A stretch of 64,000 nt of DNA from Nonomuraea helvata (GTDB lineage Bacteria; Actinomycetota; Actinomycetes; Streptosporangiales; Streptosporangiaceae). Of this stretch, positions 51,637 to 60,062 are shown piece after piece. The number at the start of each line of letters is the position of its first letter. Positions within the stretch are counted from its first letter, which is position 1. The position numbers and the translations under genes are program-made. The stretch is taken from NCBI RefSeq assembly GCF_039535785.1, contig NZ_BAAAXV010000009.1, positions 2,852,001-2,916,000 of the forward strand. The letters run 5' to 3'. The notes under the pieces are model-generated. The model ran no database searches, was not told where the DNA came from, and worked only from the letters and a program-made list of their open reading frames with translations.

Positions 51637-52060
51637 ATCGCCCTGCTCGGTGTGCCGGCGGAGATCTCCAGGCAGTAGGGCAGATTCATATTCGGCACTT
51701 CAATCCAACCGTTATGTGCCGAGCCGGTCACGTCGGCCATCTCGGCCATCTCGGCCATGTCGACGGCCCAGGCCGGCGCCTTAACGACGGCATCGCCTGT
51801 GACGTCGTGGATCAGCCGGGCTGTATCGCCCAAGATCTTCTCCACCGTCTCCGCGTGATCACCAGCCGTGACAACCGACCTGATCGGCCTCCAGTTGCGG
51901 CTCCAAAGCGGCGATCTGCTCCCGGATCTCCTCGATCGGCTGCCGACCCCGGCTCCCGCCGCGCCGGCTTCTCCAGCAGCGAACCCACAGTTCACTACCA
52001 CCGCACGCGCCCGCCCCAAGGCAGAGCATGGTTACCCGATCAAACAGCCACAACCTCCGT
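51637..52060. other. Intergenic region between the redox operon and selD
   Basis: About 420 bp between convergent genes. A minus-strand open frame at 51555-52019 encodes GDHAETVEKILGDTARLIHD, DAVVKAPAWAVDMAEMAEMA and NMNLPYCLEISAGTPSR before overlapping the last operon gene. It might be a small gene or a remnant; no domain was recognised and I do not call it. A triple 9-bp repeat of CTCGGCCAT type lies near 51738-51764. Confidence 0.4.
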
Positions 52061-53053
52061 CTATCGCTGAACGATGATGGTGTGCCCCATATAAGGGATC
52101 AGCTCGCCGATCACGGGGGCGCCCGGGATCTCGCCGGCCGTGAGCAAGCCTCCCGAAGTTTGCGCGTCGGCCAGCAGCAGCAGCGTCTCCTCCGGAGTGT
52201 CGCGGGGGTCGAGGTACGGGGTGATCCAGTCGAGGTTGCGGCGGGAGCCGCCGGGGACGAAACCCTCCTGCACGGCCTGCGCCGCGCCGTCCAGGATGGG
52301 AACGGCAGACGCCTGGATCACGGCGGTCACGCCGGAGGCGCGGGCGAGTTTGTGCAGGTGGCCCAGCAGGCCGAAGCCCGTGACGTCCGTGGCGCACTGG
52401 ATTCCGGCGGCCAGGGCGGCGCGGGAGGCGGCCGCGTTGAGCTGTGTCATGGTTTCCACGGCGTGCGGGAACACTTCGCCGGTGCGCTTGTGCCGGTTGT
52501 TGAGGACGCCCAGGCCAAGTGGCTTGGTCAGGGATAGGGGCTGGCCTGGGCGGCCTGCGTTGTTGCGGAGGAGCCGGTCGGGGTCGGCGACGCCGGTGAC
52601 GGCCAGGCCGTATTTGGGTTCGGCGTCGGTGACGCTGTGCCCGCCGGCCAGATGGCAGCCGGCCAGCGCGACCACGTCCGCGCCGCCTCGCAGTACCTCA
52701 GAGGCCAGGTCGTAGGGCAGCTGGTCGGGTGGCCAGCACAGGAGGTTGAGTGCGACCAGGGGGCGCCCGCCCATGGCGTAGACGTCGGATAGAGCGTTGG
52801 CGGCGGCGATGCGGCCCCAGTCGTAGGGGTCGTCGACCACCGGGGTGAAGAAGTCGGCGGTGCTGATGATCGCGGTTCCGTCGTGCGTGCGCACCGCGGC
52901 GGCGTCGTCGCCGGTTTCGAGACCCACCAGGAGCTCTGCTGCGGGATTCCGGGGGAGTGGCATCTTCGCGTTGGCCAGCAGCGCTTCCAGGTCGGCTGCG
53001 GGGATCTTGCAGGCGCAGCCGCCGCCCTGGGCGTACTGTGTGAGCCTCTTCAT
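52061..53053 (-). CDS. selD: Selenide, water dikinase (selenophosphate synthetase)
   Basis: 330 residues, producing monoselenophosphate from selenide and ATP, the selenium donor for selenocysteine. The catalytic stretch is QYAQGGGCACKIPAADLE with Cys13 and Lys16, matching Cys17 and Lys20 of E. coli SelD, so this SelD is a Cys form, not itself a selenoprotein. The ATP-binding core STADFFTPVVDDPYDWGRIA and AALNLLCWPPDQLPYD-like AIRS-fold motifs are present. ATG 53053 is preferred over 53059; no clear Shine-Dalgarno is visible, so the mRNA may be leaderless. Divergent from selA with 20 bp between the starts. Confidence 0.95.
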   Translation of the reverse strand: MKRLTQYAQGGGCACKIPAADLEALLANAKMPLPRNPAAELLVGLETGDDAAAVRTHDGTAIISTADFFTPVVDDPYDWGRIAAANALSDVYAMGGRPLVALNLLCWPPDQLPYDLASEVLRGGADVVALAGCHLAGGHSVTDAEPKYGLAVTGVADPDRLLRNNAGRPGQPLSLTKPLGLGVLNNRHKRTGEVFPHAVETMTQLNAAASRAALAAGIQCATDVTGFGLLGHLHKLARASGVTAVIQASAVPILDGAAQAVQEGFVPGGSRRNLDWITPYLDPRDTPEETLLLLADAQTSGGLLTAGEIPGAPVIGELIPYMGHTIIVQR

Positions 53054-53073
53054 GATCATATTTTAGGGAGATA

Positions 53074-54381
53074 ATGGCCGCTATGGCGGATTCTCTGCGG
53101 TCGATTCCTCGCACCGACGACCTGCTGAACGACCCGGGCTTCGCCGTGCCTGTGGCCAGTCTGGGCAGGGAGCGGGTCAAGGCCGCGATCCGTCAGGCTC
53201 AGCGGCTGGCCAGGGATGGGGCGATCACTCCCGCCGACGTGCGGGCCACCGCGCTGGCGAATCTCCCGCTCGCGGGGCCCTGCCGGGTGATCAACGCCAC
53301 CGGGGTGCTGCTCCACACCAATCTGGGTCGCGCTCCGCTGTCGGCGCGGGCGATCGAGGCCGTGGCGGTGGCCGCCGGGGTGACCGATCTGGAGCTCGAT
53401 CTGGCTACGGGGCGACGGGGGCGGAGGGGCCGTACGGCATTGGCGGCGCTGGCCGCGGCCGTGCCGGCGGCGCAGGACGTGCATGTGGTCAACAACAACG
53501 CCGCCGCTCTCGTCCTGGCCGCGACAGCCCTGGCGAGGGGCAGGGAGATCGTCGTCAGCCGAGGCGAACTCGTGGAGATCGGGAACGGTTTCCGGCTGCC
53601 CGATCTGCTGGCCTCCACCGGCGCCCGGTTGCGTGAGGTCGGCACGACCAACCGCACTCACCCGCGCGACTACGCCGAGGCCATGGGGCCGCAGACCGGT
53701 CTGGTGCTCAAGGTGCACCCGTCCAACTATGTGATCGAGGGGTTCGTCAGCGCTCCGACCGTCGCGGATCTCGCGGAGATATGCCGACAAGCCGAGGTGC
53801 CGCTGGTGGCCGATGTCGGATCGGGGCTGCTGCATCCCGAACCCCGGCTGCCGCACGAGCCTGACGCGACCTCATGGCTGAAGGCCGGTGCTGATGTGGT
53901 GACCGCCAGCGGCGACAAGCTGCTGGGCGGCCCGCAGTGCGGCCTGGTGCTGGGCCGCGTCGATCTCGTGGAACTGCTGCGCGGGCATCCGCTGGCCCGG
54001 GCGCTGCGTGCCGACAAGCTCACCCTGGCGGCGCTGGAGGCCACGCTGAGTGCCGAGGAGACCCCCGTTCAGGCGGCATTACAGGCCGATCCGGCCGTTC
54101 TGCTGGAACGGGCGTGGCAACTGGCCGCGAAACTGACCGCCGTGGGTGTGCCCGCCCAAGCCGTCTCCACCACGGCCGCGGTGGGGGGCGGTGGAGCCCC
54201 TGGCGTCGACCTGCCCAGCGCCGCAGTGGCAGTGCCCGAGACGCTGGCCGTACCGCTGCGCATGGGAAGGCCCGCGGTGCTGGGCCGGCTGGAACGGGCG
54301 CGTTACCTGCTGGACCTGCGCGCGGTGGTTCCCACCGAGGACAAGGACCTCTTCGCGGCGGTCGTGACCGCATGCAAGTGA
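53074..54381 (+). CDS. selA: L-seryl-tRNA(Sec) selenium transferase
   Basis: 435 residues, PLP enzyme converting seryl-tRNA(Sec) to selenocysteinyl-tRNA(Sec) with selenophosphate. Family signatures: INATGVLLHTNLGRAPLS, HVVNNNAAALVLAATALARG, VVSRGELVEIGNGFRLPDLL, TTNRTHPRDYAEA and the PLP Lys at about residue 282 in SGDKLLGGPQCG. ATG 53074 has GGGAG at ideal spacing. The 3' end overlaps selB by 10 bp, so the two are translationally coupled. Its presence beside tRNA-Sec and SelD completes the bacterial selenocysteine pathway. Confidence 0.96.
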   Translation: MAAMADSLRSIPRTDDLLNDPGFAVPVASLGRERVKAAIRQAQRLARDGAITPADVRATALANLPLAGPCRVINATGVLLHTNLGRAPLSARAIEAVAVAAGVTDLELDLATGRRGRRGRTALAALAAAVPAAQDVHVVNNNAAALVLAATALARGREIVVSRGELVEIGNGFRLPDLLASTGARLREVGTTNRTHPRDYAEAMGPQTGLVLKVHPSNYVIEGFVSAPTVADLAEICRQAEVPLVADVGSGLLHPEPRLPHEPDATSWLKAGADVVTASGDKLLGGPQCGLVLGRVDLVELLRGHPLARALRADKLTLAALEATLSAEETPVQAALQADPAVLLERAWQLAAKLTAVGVPAQAVSTTAAVGGGGAPGVDLPSAAVAVPETLAVPLRMGRPAVLGRLERARYLLDLRAVVPTEDKDLFAAVVTACK

Positions 54382-56075
54382 TCGCGACCGCTGGGCATGT
54401 CGACCACGGCAAGAGCACCCTGCTGCGCGCTCTGACTGGGATGGAGCCTGACCGCTGGGAAGAGGAGCGGCGTCGCGGGCTCACCCTTGATCTGGGCTTC
54501 GTCTGGACCGACGAGCTGACCTTTGTGGACGTGCCGGGACACGAGCGCTTCATCACCACCATGCTGGCCGGGGTGGGCTCGGTGCCCGCCGTGCTGTTCG
54601 TGGTCGCCGCCGATGGCGGCTGGCAGGTGCAGTCGGAAGAGCACCTGGCCATATGCGACGCTCTTGGCATCACCCACGGCGTACTCGCGGTCACCCGTAG
54701 CGATCTTGCTGACCCTTCGTCGGCGCTGGCCGAGTCGGCCGGCAGGCTGGCCGGCACCACCCTCGCCGACATTGCCGCGATCCCGGTCAGCGCTGTCACC
54801 GGATTCGGGCTGGAGCGGCTGCGCGCCGCTCTGGCGGCGATGCCGGTGCCACAGCCGGACCCCGAGGGCGACATCCGACTGTGGATCGACCGGGTGTTCA
54901 CCCTGGCCGGTCACGGCACCGTGGTCACCGGCACCCTGGCTGAGGGCACCATGCGCGTCGGGGACGCCGTCCACGTGGCGGGCGAACCGCTGCGGGTCCG
55001 TGGTCTGCACAGCCGCGGCCAGGCCTGCGATCAGATCACCGGCTGTGCCAGAGTCGCGGTCAATCTGCGAGGTGACACCGAGGGGCTGCGCCGGGGGAAC
55101 GTGCTCGTCTCTCCCGGGCGCTGGCTTGAGGTCACCCATGTGGATGTACGGCTGGGCGGTCCCGGCATGGAGCTGGGGCGGGTACCGGTGTGGCTGACCT
55201 GGCATCAGGGAACGGCGGCCGTACCAGCCAGGGTCAGAATGCTCGGAACCGATACCGCCCGGGTCACTCTGCCAGGGCTGCCGGTTCGGATCGGGGACCG
55301 TGTCCTGCTCCGCGAGCCCAGCAGCCGCAGGATCTGGGGCGGCACGGTGCTGGACGTGCGCCCACCCGACCTGCGGCGCCGAGGCGGCGCCCGGGTGCGG
55401 GCGCTCGAGTTGGAGTCGATGAACGGCCGACCCGATCTGCCGTCTGAGCTGCGCAGACGCGGGCTGATCACCCGGTCGGAGCTGGCCATGATGGGGGTGC
55501 GCCCGAACGGCGCACCTGTGGTGGGCGACTGGCTGGCCGACCCCGATCACTGGGCGAACCTCCGTGCCCGCCTCGCCGAACTGGCCGGCGACCAAGGCAT
55601 CGGCCAGGAGGAGGCCAGGCGAGCGCTGAACCTGGCCGACCGCGCACTGGTCGACGCGCTCGCGGCCGAGGTCGGCTTGCGACGACTACGTGGGCGGCTT
55701 GTCCCAGCAGAGCCCGCGCTGCCCGTGGAGATCGACAAGGCGCTTGCCACGGTCGCACGGGGCTGGCTGCGGGAGCCCTTCGTCGCGCCTTCCGGCGAGG
55801 CCCTGGCCGAGCTGGGCTTGGGGGCGCGCGAACTGGCGATGGGTGAGATGGCCGGACGGTTGCTGCGAGTTTCGCCCGGGGTGGTGCTGCCGCCCGACGC
55901 GGCCGAGCGTGCGATCACGCTCCTGCGGACGCTGCCCCAGCCCTTCACCACCGCCCAGGCGCGCCAGGTTCTGCAAACCACCAGGCGCGTGGCCATTCCC
56001 CTGCTCGAACATCTGGATCGGCTGGGCCTTACCCGCAGAAGAGCCGACTTCTCAAGAGACCTCGTTGATCGCTAG
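54372..56075 (+). CDS. selB: Selenocysteine-specific elongation factor
   Basis: 567 residues, delivering Sec-tRNA to UGA codons with a SECIS. GTPase motifs: G1 AGHVDHGKST (residues 7-16), G3 DVPGHERF and G4 TRSD (normally NKxD). The EF-Tu-like domains follow (FTLAGHGTVVTGTL; RVAVNLRGDTEGLRRGNVLV), and the C-terminal winged-helix domains bind the SECIS (GQEEARRALNLADRALVDAL; FTTAQARQVLQTTRRVAIPL). ATG 54372 overlaps selA. Actinobacterial SelB is shorter than E. coli SelB, as seen here. Confidence 0.95.
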   Translation: MQVIATAGHVDHGKSTLLRALTGMEPDRWEEERRRGLTLDLGFVWTDELTFVDVPGHERFITTMLAGVGSVPAVLFVVAADGGWQVQSEEHLAICDALGITHGVLAVTRSDLADPSSALAESAGRLAGTTLADIAAIPVSAVTGFGLERLRAALAAMPVPQPDPEGDIRLWIDRVFTLAGHGTVVTGTLAEGTMRVGDAVHVAGEPLRVRGLHSRGQACDQITGCARVAVNLRGDTEGLRRGNVLVSPGRWLEVTHVDVRLGGPGMELGRVPVWLTWHQGTAAVPARVRMLGTDTARVTLPGLPVRIGDRVLLREPSSRRIWGGTVLDVRPPDLRRRGGARVRALELESMNGRPDLPSELRRRGLITRSELAMMGVRPNGAPVVGDWLADPDHWANLRARLAELAGDQGIGQEEARRALNLADRALVDALAAEVGLRRLRGRLVPAEPALPVEIDKALATVARGWLREPFVAPSGEALAELGLGARELAMGEMAGRLLRVSPGVVLPPDAAERAITLLRTLPQPFTTAQARQVLQTTRRVAIPLLEHLDRLGLTRRRADFSRDLVDR

Positions 56076-56084
56076 GGTGGCGGT

Positions 56085-56180
56085 GGAGGCGTCAGGGTGT
56101 CTGGTGGCCCCCACGGTCTTCAAAACCGATGGCGCCGAGTCGCTCGGCGCGGCGGGTTCGATTCCCGTCCGCCTCCGCCA
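56085..56180 (+). tRNA. selC: tRNA-Sec (anticodon UCA)
   Basis: Acceptor GGAGGCG (56085-56091) pairs with CGCCTCC (56170-56176), followed by discriminator G and encoded CCA (56178-56180). The anticodon TCA is at 56120-56122 in loop CTTCAAA with CGGT/ACCG stem. The long variable arm GCGCCGAG-TCG-CTCGGCGC (56132-56150) has an 8-bp stem, and the T loop is TTCGATT. The long extra arm and TCA anticodon mark tRNA(Sec). It lies 9 bp after selB, as in many actinobacterial sel loci. Confidence 0.95.
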
Positions 56181-56210
56181 ATCAAGGAGCTTCCGATCGA
56201 TATCGACGGA

Positions 56211-56621
56211 GTGTTAGCCCAGGCCCGCGCCGGACTGACCCGGCTGAGCCCATCGCAGGCATGGTCAGCGGCAAGCCAGGCTGACAGCTTCATCGTCGAC
56301 ACCCGGCCCGCCGCTCAGCGACGTGCGGGAGAGGTTCCAGGGGCCATCATCATCGAGCGCAACCAGCTGGAATGGCGGTTGGATCCTCAATGCGAGGCGC
56401 GTATCCCCGAAGCCGAACACGCTGACATCCGCTGGATCATTCTCTGTGACGAGGGATACTCCTCCAGCCTCGCCGCCCGGTCACTGCACGATCTCGGCCT
56501 CTCCCGCAGCACCGATGTGATCGGCGGCTTCCAAGCCTGGCTAGGCGCGGGAACGCCGATCATCGTCCGCGAGTCGCTGACGCCCCCGCGGGGCCCGGGC
56601 GAGGGACCCCGCGAAGCTTGA
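56211..56621 (+). CDS. Rhodanese-like protein adjacent to tRNA-Sec
   Basis: About 136 residues from GTG 56211. Single rhodanese domain with DSFIVDTRPAAQRRAGEVPG, GAIIIERNQLEWRLDPQCEA and the active-site Cys79 in WIILCDEGYSSSLAARSLHD. Such proteins often follow tRNA-Sec in actinobacterial sel loci and may deliver selenium or sulfur as a Cys-persulfide/selenide. The exact start is uncertain; AAGGAG near 56184 may serve a codon further upstream. A reading from 56097 would run through the tRNA and is rejected. Confidence 0.78.
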   Translation: MLAQARAGLTRLSPSQAWSAASQADSFIVDTRPAAQRRAGEVPGAIIIERNQLEWRLDPQCEARIPEAEHADIRWIILCDEGYSSSLAARSLHDLGLSRSTDVIGGFQAWLGAGTPIIVRESLTPPRGPGEGPREA

Positions 56622-56840
56622 GCACTGAGCGTTACGGTCCCAGCTCCAGGAGCTTGTCGTCTCCGGGCCGAGGACTTCCGAGCTGCTCATGGTTGCTCGT
56701 CGTCAGCCATAGGCGCCCGGTGATGATCTCGGCGTGGCCACCGGTGGCGAACTCGACCCGCTGGAGATAACGGGAGTGGAAAATAAAGACCTGCGGCAGA
56801 GGAACCGCAGGTCAGGGGCTGAAATGCCTGATCAGGTGCG

Positions 56841-56900
56841 TGCCTCCGGCGGGATTCGAACCTGCGGCACCCGCTTTAGGAGAGCGAGCGCTCCTACGGC
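56841..56900 (-). pseudogene. tRNA-Arg(CCU) pseudogene / attachment-site remnant
   Basis: On the minus strand, starting at 56900: GCCGTAGGAGC, then GCTCTCCTAAAGCGGG with CCT anticodon, then a T arm GCAGGTTCGAATCCCGC and acceptor end GGAGGCA. The anticodon and T arms match a bacterial tRNA-Arg(CCU), but the 5' acceptor strand and D arm are collapsed, so the gene is inactive. Such 3' tRNA remnants commonly mark integration sites; the type III restriction island begins about 1 kb away. A similar anticodon-arm-like copy lies at 57802-57827. Confidence 0.65.
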
Positions 56901-56997
56901 TCCTCTGACATGTTGAGCTGGGTGATAGTCCTCTGGACGGCCTGTGTCGATGAAGATCGTCCCTCATATGTCCCGTACTGCTGGCACGTATGGGTCA

Positions 56998-57738
56998 TCA
57001 AGCGGGTGCACGCCGTATTGGACGGATTGAGGACAGGTAGATCGGGATAACCGCAGCGGGCTCGCGGGCTACACCCTCAAATTCCTGCTTGAGCAGGGTG
57101 GCGTCTGACGTGCTGATCTCAAGCAAGGCGCGCCGGAGGCGGATGGACCAGGCGCTTTTGTTCGGAAAGGCGTCCAGCCGTGGAATGAGAGAAGCAAGGT
57201 CGAGACCCATGAGATATGGCGCGAGCGCTCTCACCGTGATGTCGCAACCGCGAGTGAAGTCACGGCCTGCGATAGCGACAGGCTTCTCGTAAGGCACGAC
57301 CTCTGAGGTGACCACGGCTGTGCCGATGACCCGCGTGCGGTCGCGGGTTGGGTTGTGCCAGCACCGTCGGGTGGTAACGACGAAAAGATCGTCTCCGACC
57401 TTGAGCCGGTTCACCTCGCTGCGATTGGTCTGTGGGAAGGCCATCTGTGACTCACGCAGCACCCACGCGACAGCCTCGCGCTCACTGAGGATCAATAGGT
57501 ACGCAACCACGACCGGCACGTTATCCCATAACGCGACCTGCGACTGTGGGGCACCGCAGTGGACGATCGTCAGGGCCCCAGCAAGTTCCACTCGCTGCAG
57601 GAGAGCGCGGGCGGTGCCGCCTATCTCTATGTGGATTGACCTGCTGAAACACGGGTGCAAGAGTGTCTGACTCGCTGGATCATCCCGCAGATGTCCCGCA
57701 TTGCTGCTGACTGCGGCCACCACGACATCCGATGGCAA
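56998..57738 (-). CDS. PUA/EVE-like domain protein near a restriction-modification island
   Basis: 246 residues as read. The C-terminal two thirds resemble a PUA-fold EVE/ASCH-like domain: VVVAYLLILSEREAVAWVLR, NRLKVGDDLFVVTTRRCWHN, VIGTAVVTSEVVPYEKP. EVE-domain proteins often bind modified bases and accompany restriction or defence systems. The N-terminal 70 residues show no domain and the true start could be GTG near 57523. The base composition is lower in GC than in the neighbouring sel locus, suggesting transfer with the following restriction genes. Function inferred from fold resemblance only. Confidence 0.5.
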   Translation of the reverse strand: MPSDVVVAAVSSNAGHLRDDPASQTLLHPCFSRSIHIEIGGTARALLQRVELAGALTIVHCGAPQSQVALWDNVPVVVAYLLILSEREAVAWVLRESQMAFPQTNRSEVNRLKVGDDLFVVTTRRCWHNPTRDRTRVIGTAVVTSEVVPYEKPVAIAGRDFTRGCDITVRALAPYLMGLDLASLIPRLDAFPNKSAWSIRLRRALLEISTSDATLLKQEFEGVAREPAAVIPIYLSSIRPIRRAPA

Positions 57739-57801
57739 GCCGACCCGGAGCGCAGGGCCGCCAAGGCCCGAGCACCGGAAGCGGCGCGGCAGCCTGGGCC
57801 A

Positions 57802-57827
57802 GCACCCCGCTTAGGAGAGTGAGCGCG
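57802..57827. repeat. Second copy resembling a tRNA-Arg anticodon arm
   Basis: GCACCCCGCTTAGGAGAGTG plus GAGCGC matches GCACCCGCTTTAGGAGAGCG at 56867-56886 with few changes. Both resemble, on the minus strand, the anticodon arm of tRNA-Arg(CCU). The pair brackets about 0.9 kb that contains the EVE-like gene. This can reflect a duplicated attachment site or a partial tandem insertion. Confidence 0.45.
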
Positions 57828-58004
57828 TTCCATCTTGCTAGGCCTCTGCCACACCGCGCCGGCTAAATGGTCAAGACCATCCACCTCCACACCCGCAAAG
57901 CTCGCATTTCGGTTTCGGCACGGCCAAGCAGAAACTAAGAGGGGCAGAGGGCCCGGCCGATAGTGTTTCCGTGACGATCCGAGAAACCTGCGAGGGTGGG
58001 GTAC

Positions 58005-60062
58005 GTGGACCACGAGACCAATGTCCTTGATCAGCTGCTCAGCCGAGTCACCGACGAGACTCTGCGCAGCCGGTTGGCGCGTGAGATCGAGCTGCTTAGA
58101 GGTTCGCGCCGGTTTGGTCTCGTGTTCGACAGGCACCTGCCCGAGTCCGTCAAGCTCACCGACCACCCGATCCGCAAGGGCGTCAAGGTCGCGCTGCGCG
58201 ACGAGTCGAGCGCACTGACGTGGCGAGTGGTCGGCTTTGCCGACATGACCCGTACAGTCGCGGTGCTCGACGGCGACGGCGGCGAGCAGGCCGTTGCCGA
58301 TCTTGTGGTGGTCCGCGAGTTTGGCGAGCCGATCTACCCTGGCCTCCAGTCGATCGAACGTATCCAGAACGGCCCGGCGGACGCCCCATGGCACACAGTC
58401 ATCAACGGCGAGAACTTCCACGTCCTCCAGGCGCTTCGCTGGACCCATCGAGGCGCGGTGGACATCATCTATATCGACCCTCCGTACAACACTGGCGGCA
58501 AGACCTCCTGGCTCTATAACGACCGGTTTGTGGACCGGGCAGATCGCGCTAAGTCGTCAAAGTGGTTGTCGTTCATGGAACGGCGTCTAAAGATTGCTCG
58601 CGACCTTCTCAAGCCGTCGGGCGTCATCTTCATCAGTATCGGGGATGACGAACAGCACCGTCTCCGAATGCTCATGGACCAGGTATTTGGGGTAGAAAAT
58701 TTCGTCAATCTGCTAGCCATTGAGATGTCGACCACCTCCGGCCCTAAGACGACCAACGCACAAGACGGCATCATCGTCAAAAACATCGAGTTCGTCCTCG
58801 TTTACCAGCGAAGTGATGCCTTCGATCAGATTACGCATACCCCGCTCCTGGATGGCGTTGCCGAATGGGATAGCCACTACTCCATGTGGTTGAACGAAGA
58901 TGGGACCATCACTAAATTCGTTGACGAACTCGCAGCCGACCCGGCGGTCGCTGCCGACATCAAGAAATTCGGCTTCGTCAACAGCAGGGGCGAGTTCCTT
59001 GGCATGCGCTGCATGGACAAACTGCTTACGGTGTCGGATGCGGCCAACAAGTTTGTGCTGAGTCATCTCGATCAGATTGCTCGTCCCGATAGTCCTCCCG
59101 TATCATGTAAGGACATAGACGCCCCTGTGCAAGGGTGGATCGACGTGGAAGCGGACCACCGCACATATACGTTGACGAGGTTGTCGACCGGCACTCTGAA
59201 TCAGGTCTATCGACTCAGCCGCAACTATCGGACATCTGATGATTACAGGCCCCGCTACGGGCGAACGGTTATCCGGGGAGACCTCTGGAAGGGATTTCAT
59301 AGCGATATGGGTAACATCGCCAAAGAGGGTGGTGTCAACTTTAATAACGGTAAGAAGCCTGTGCGGCTCATCAAACAGTTGATCCGGTGGGCCAACAATT
59401 CTCCCAACGCTGTGGTCCTTGACTTCTTTGGCGGCTCCGGGTCGACGACGCACGCCGTGATGGATATGAACGCCGAGGATGACGGCCGGCGGCAGTCGAT
59501 TTTGGTCACCAACAACGAGGTTGGCATAGATGTCGCCAACTCGCTCCGGAAGAAAGGGATCTACCCCGGCGATGCAGAGTGGGAATCGAAGGGTGTGTTC
59601 GAGAATGTCTGCCGCCCTCGTATCTCGACCGTGGTGACAGGCGCGCGACCAGACGGTTCGAAGTACTCCGACGGCCTTGCCGCGAACGTTGAGATGTTCC
59701 GCCTGACGTATCTTGATCCGGGGCGTGTGCGGCGTGGTAGTGAGTATGGTCTGGTCGCGCCGTTGATGTGGATGGAAGGTGGCGCTCGTGGTGAGCGGGT
59801 CGACGAGGTCCCTGACGACGGATGGGCACTGACGGAGTCCTACGGGGTGCTGTTCTCGATCGACGCACTGACGCCGTTCGCAAATGCCGTGGCCAAGGCA
59901 GCAGCGGGAGAAGCGCCGCCGCAGGTGTTGTTCATCATCACAGATTCGCCGACGGAGTATCAGACGGCCGTCGAGCGACTTCCGACTGGGATCGAGACGG
60001 TTCGCCTGTACGACGAATACCTGTCGAACTACACGATCAACATCCCGGGTGGTGCCCGGTGA
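58005..60062 (+). CDS. Type III restriction-modification: DNA methyltransferase (Mod)
   Basis: About 685 residues. An N6-adenine methyltransferase of beta type: catalytic motif IV IIYIDPPYNTG, and the SAM-binding motif I near the C terminus, VVLDFFGGSGSTTHAVMDMN. The N-terminal GSRRFGLVFDRHLPESVKLT region is typical of type III Mod. It recognises the DNA site and works with Res. GTG 58005 follows GAGGG by 10 bp; GTG 57996 would give three more residues. The stop overlaps the Res start by 4 bp (GTGA). Codon use is less GC-rich than neighbouring genes, consistent with horizontal transfer. Confidence 0.92.
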   Translation: MDHETNVLDQLLSRVTDETLRSRLAREIELLRGSRRFGLVFDRHLPESVKLTDHPIRKGVKVALRDESSALTWRVVGFADMTRTVAVLDGDGGEQAVADLVVVREFGEPIYPGLQSIERIQNGPADAPWHTVINGENFHVLQALRWTHRGAVDIIYIDPPYNTGGKTSWLYNDRFVDRADRAKSSKWLSFMERRLKIARDLLKPSGVIFISIGDDEQHRLRMLMDQVFGVENFVNLLAIEMSTTSGPKTTNAQDGIIVKNIEFVLVYQRSDAFDQITHTPLLDGVAEWDSHYSMWLNEDGTITKFVDELAADPAVAADIKKFGFVNSRGEFLGMRCMDKLLTVSDAANKFVLSHLDQIARPDSPPVSCKDIDAPVQGWIDVEADHRTYTLTRLSTGTLNQVYRLSRNYRTSDDYRPRYGRTVIRGDLWKGFHSDMGNIAKEGGVNFNNGKKPVRLIKQLIRWANNSPNAVVLDFFGGSGSTTHAVMDMNAEDDGRRQSILVTNNEVGIDVANSLRKKGIYPGDAEWESKGVFENVCRPRISTVVTGARPDGSKYSDGLAANVEMFRLTYLDPGRVRRGSEYGLVAPLMWMEGGARGERVDEVPDDGWALTESYGVLFSIDALTPFANAVAKAAAGEAPPQVLFIITDSPTEYQTAVERLPTGIETVRLYDEYLSNYTINIPGGAR

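Noticed and set aside
51555..52019. Minus-strand frame of 154 codons between the operon and selD
   Set aside because: It looks partly protein-like (ILGDTARLIHD, NLPYCLEISAG) but has no start logic, no known domain and overlaps the 3' end of the secreted protein gene; left uncalled.
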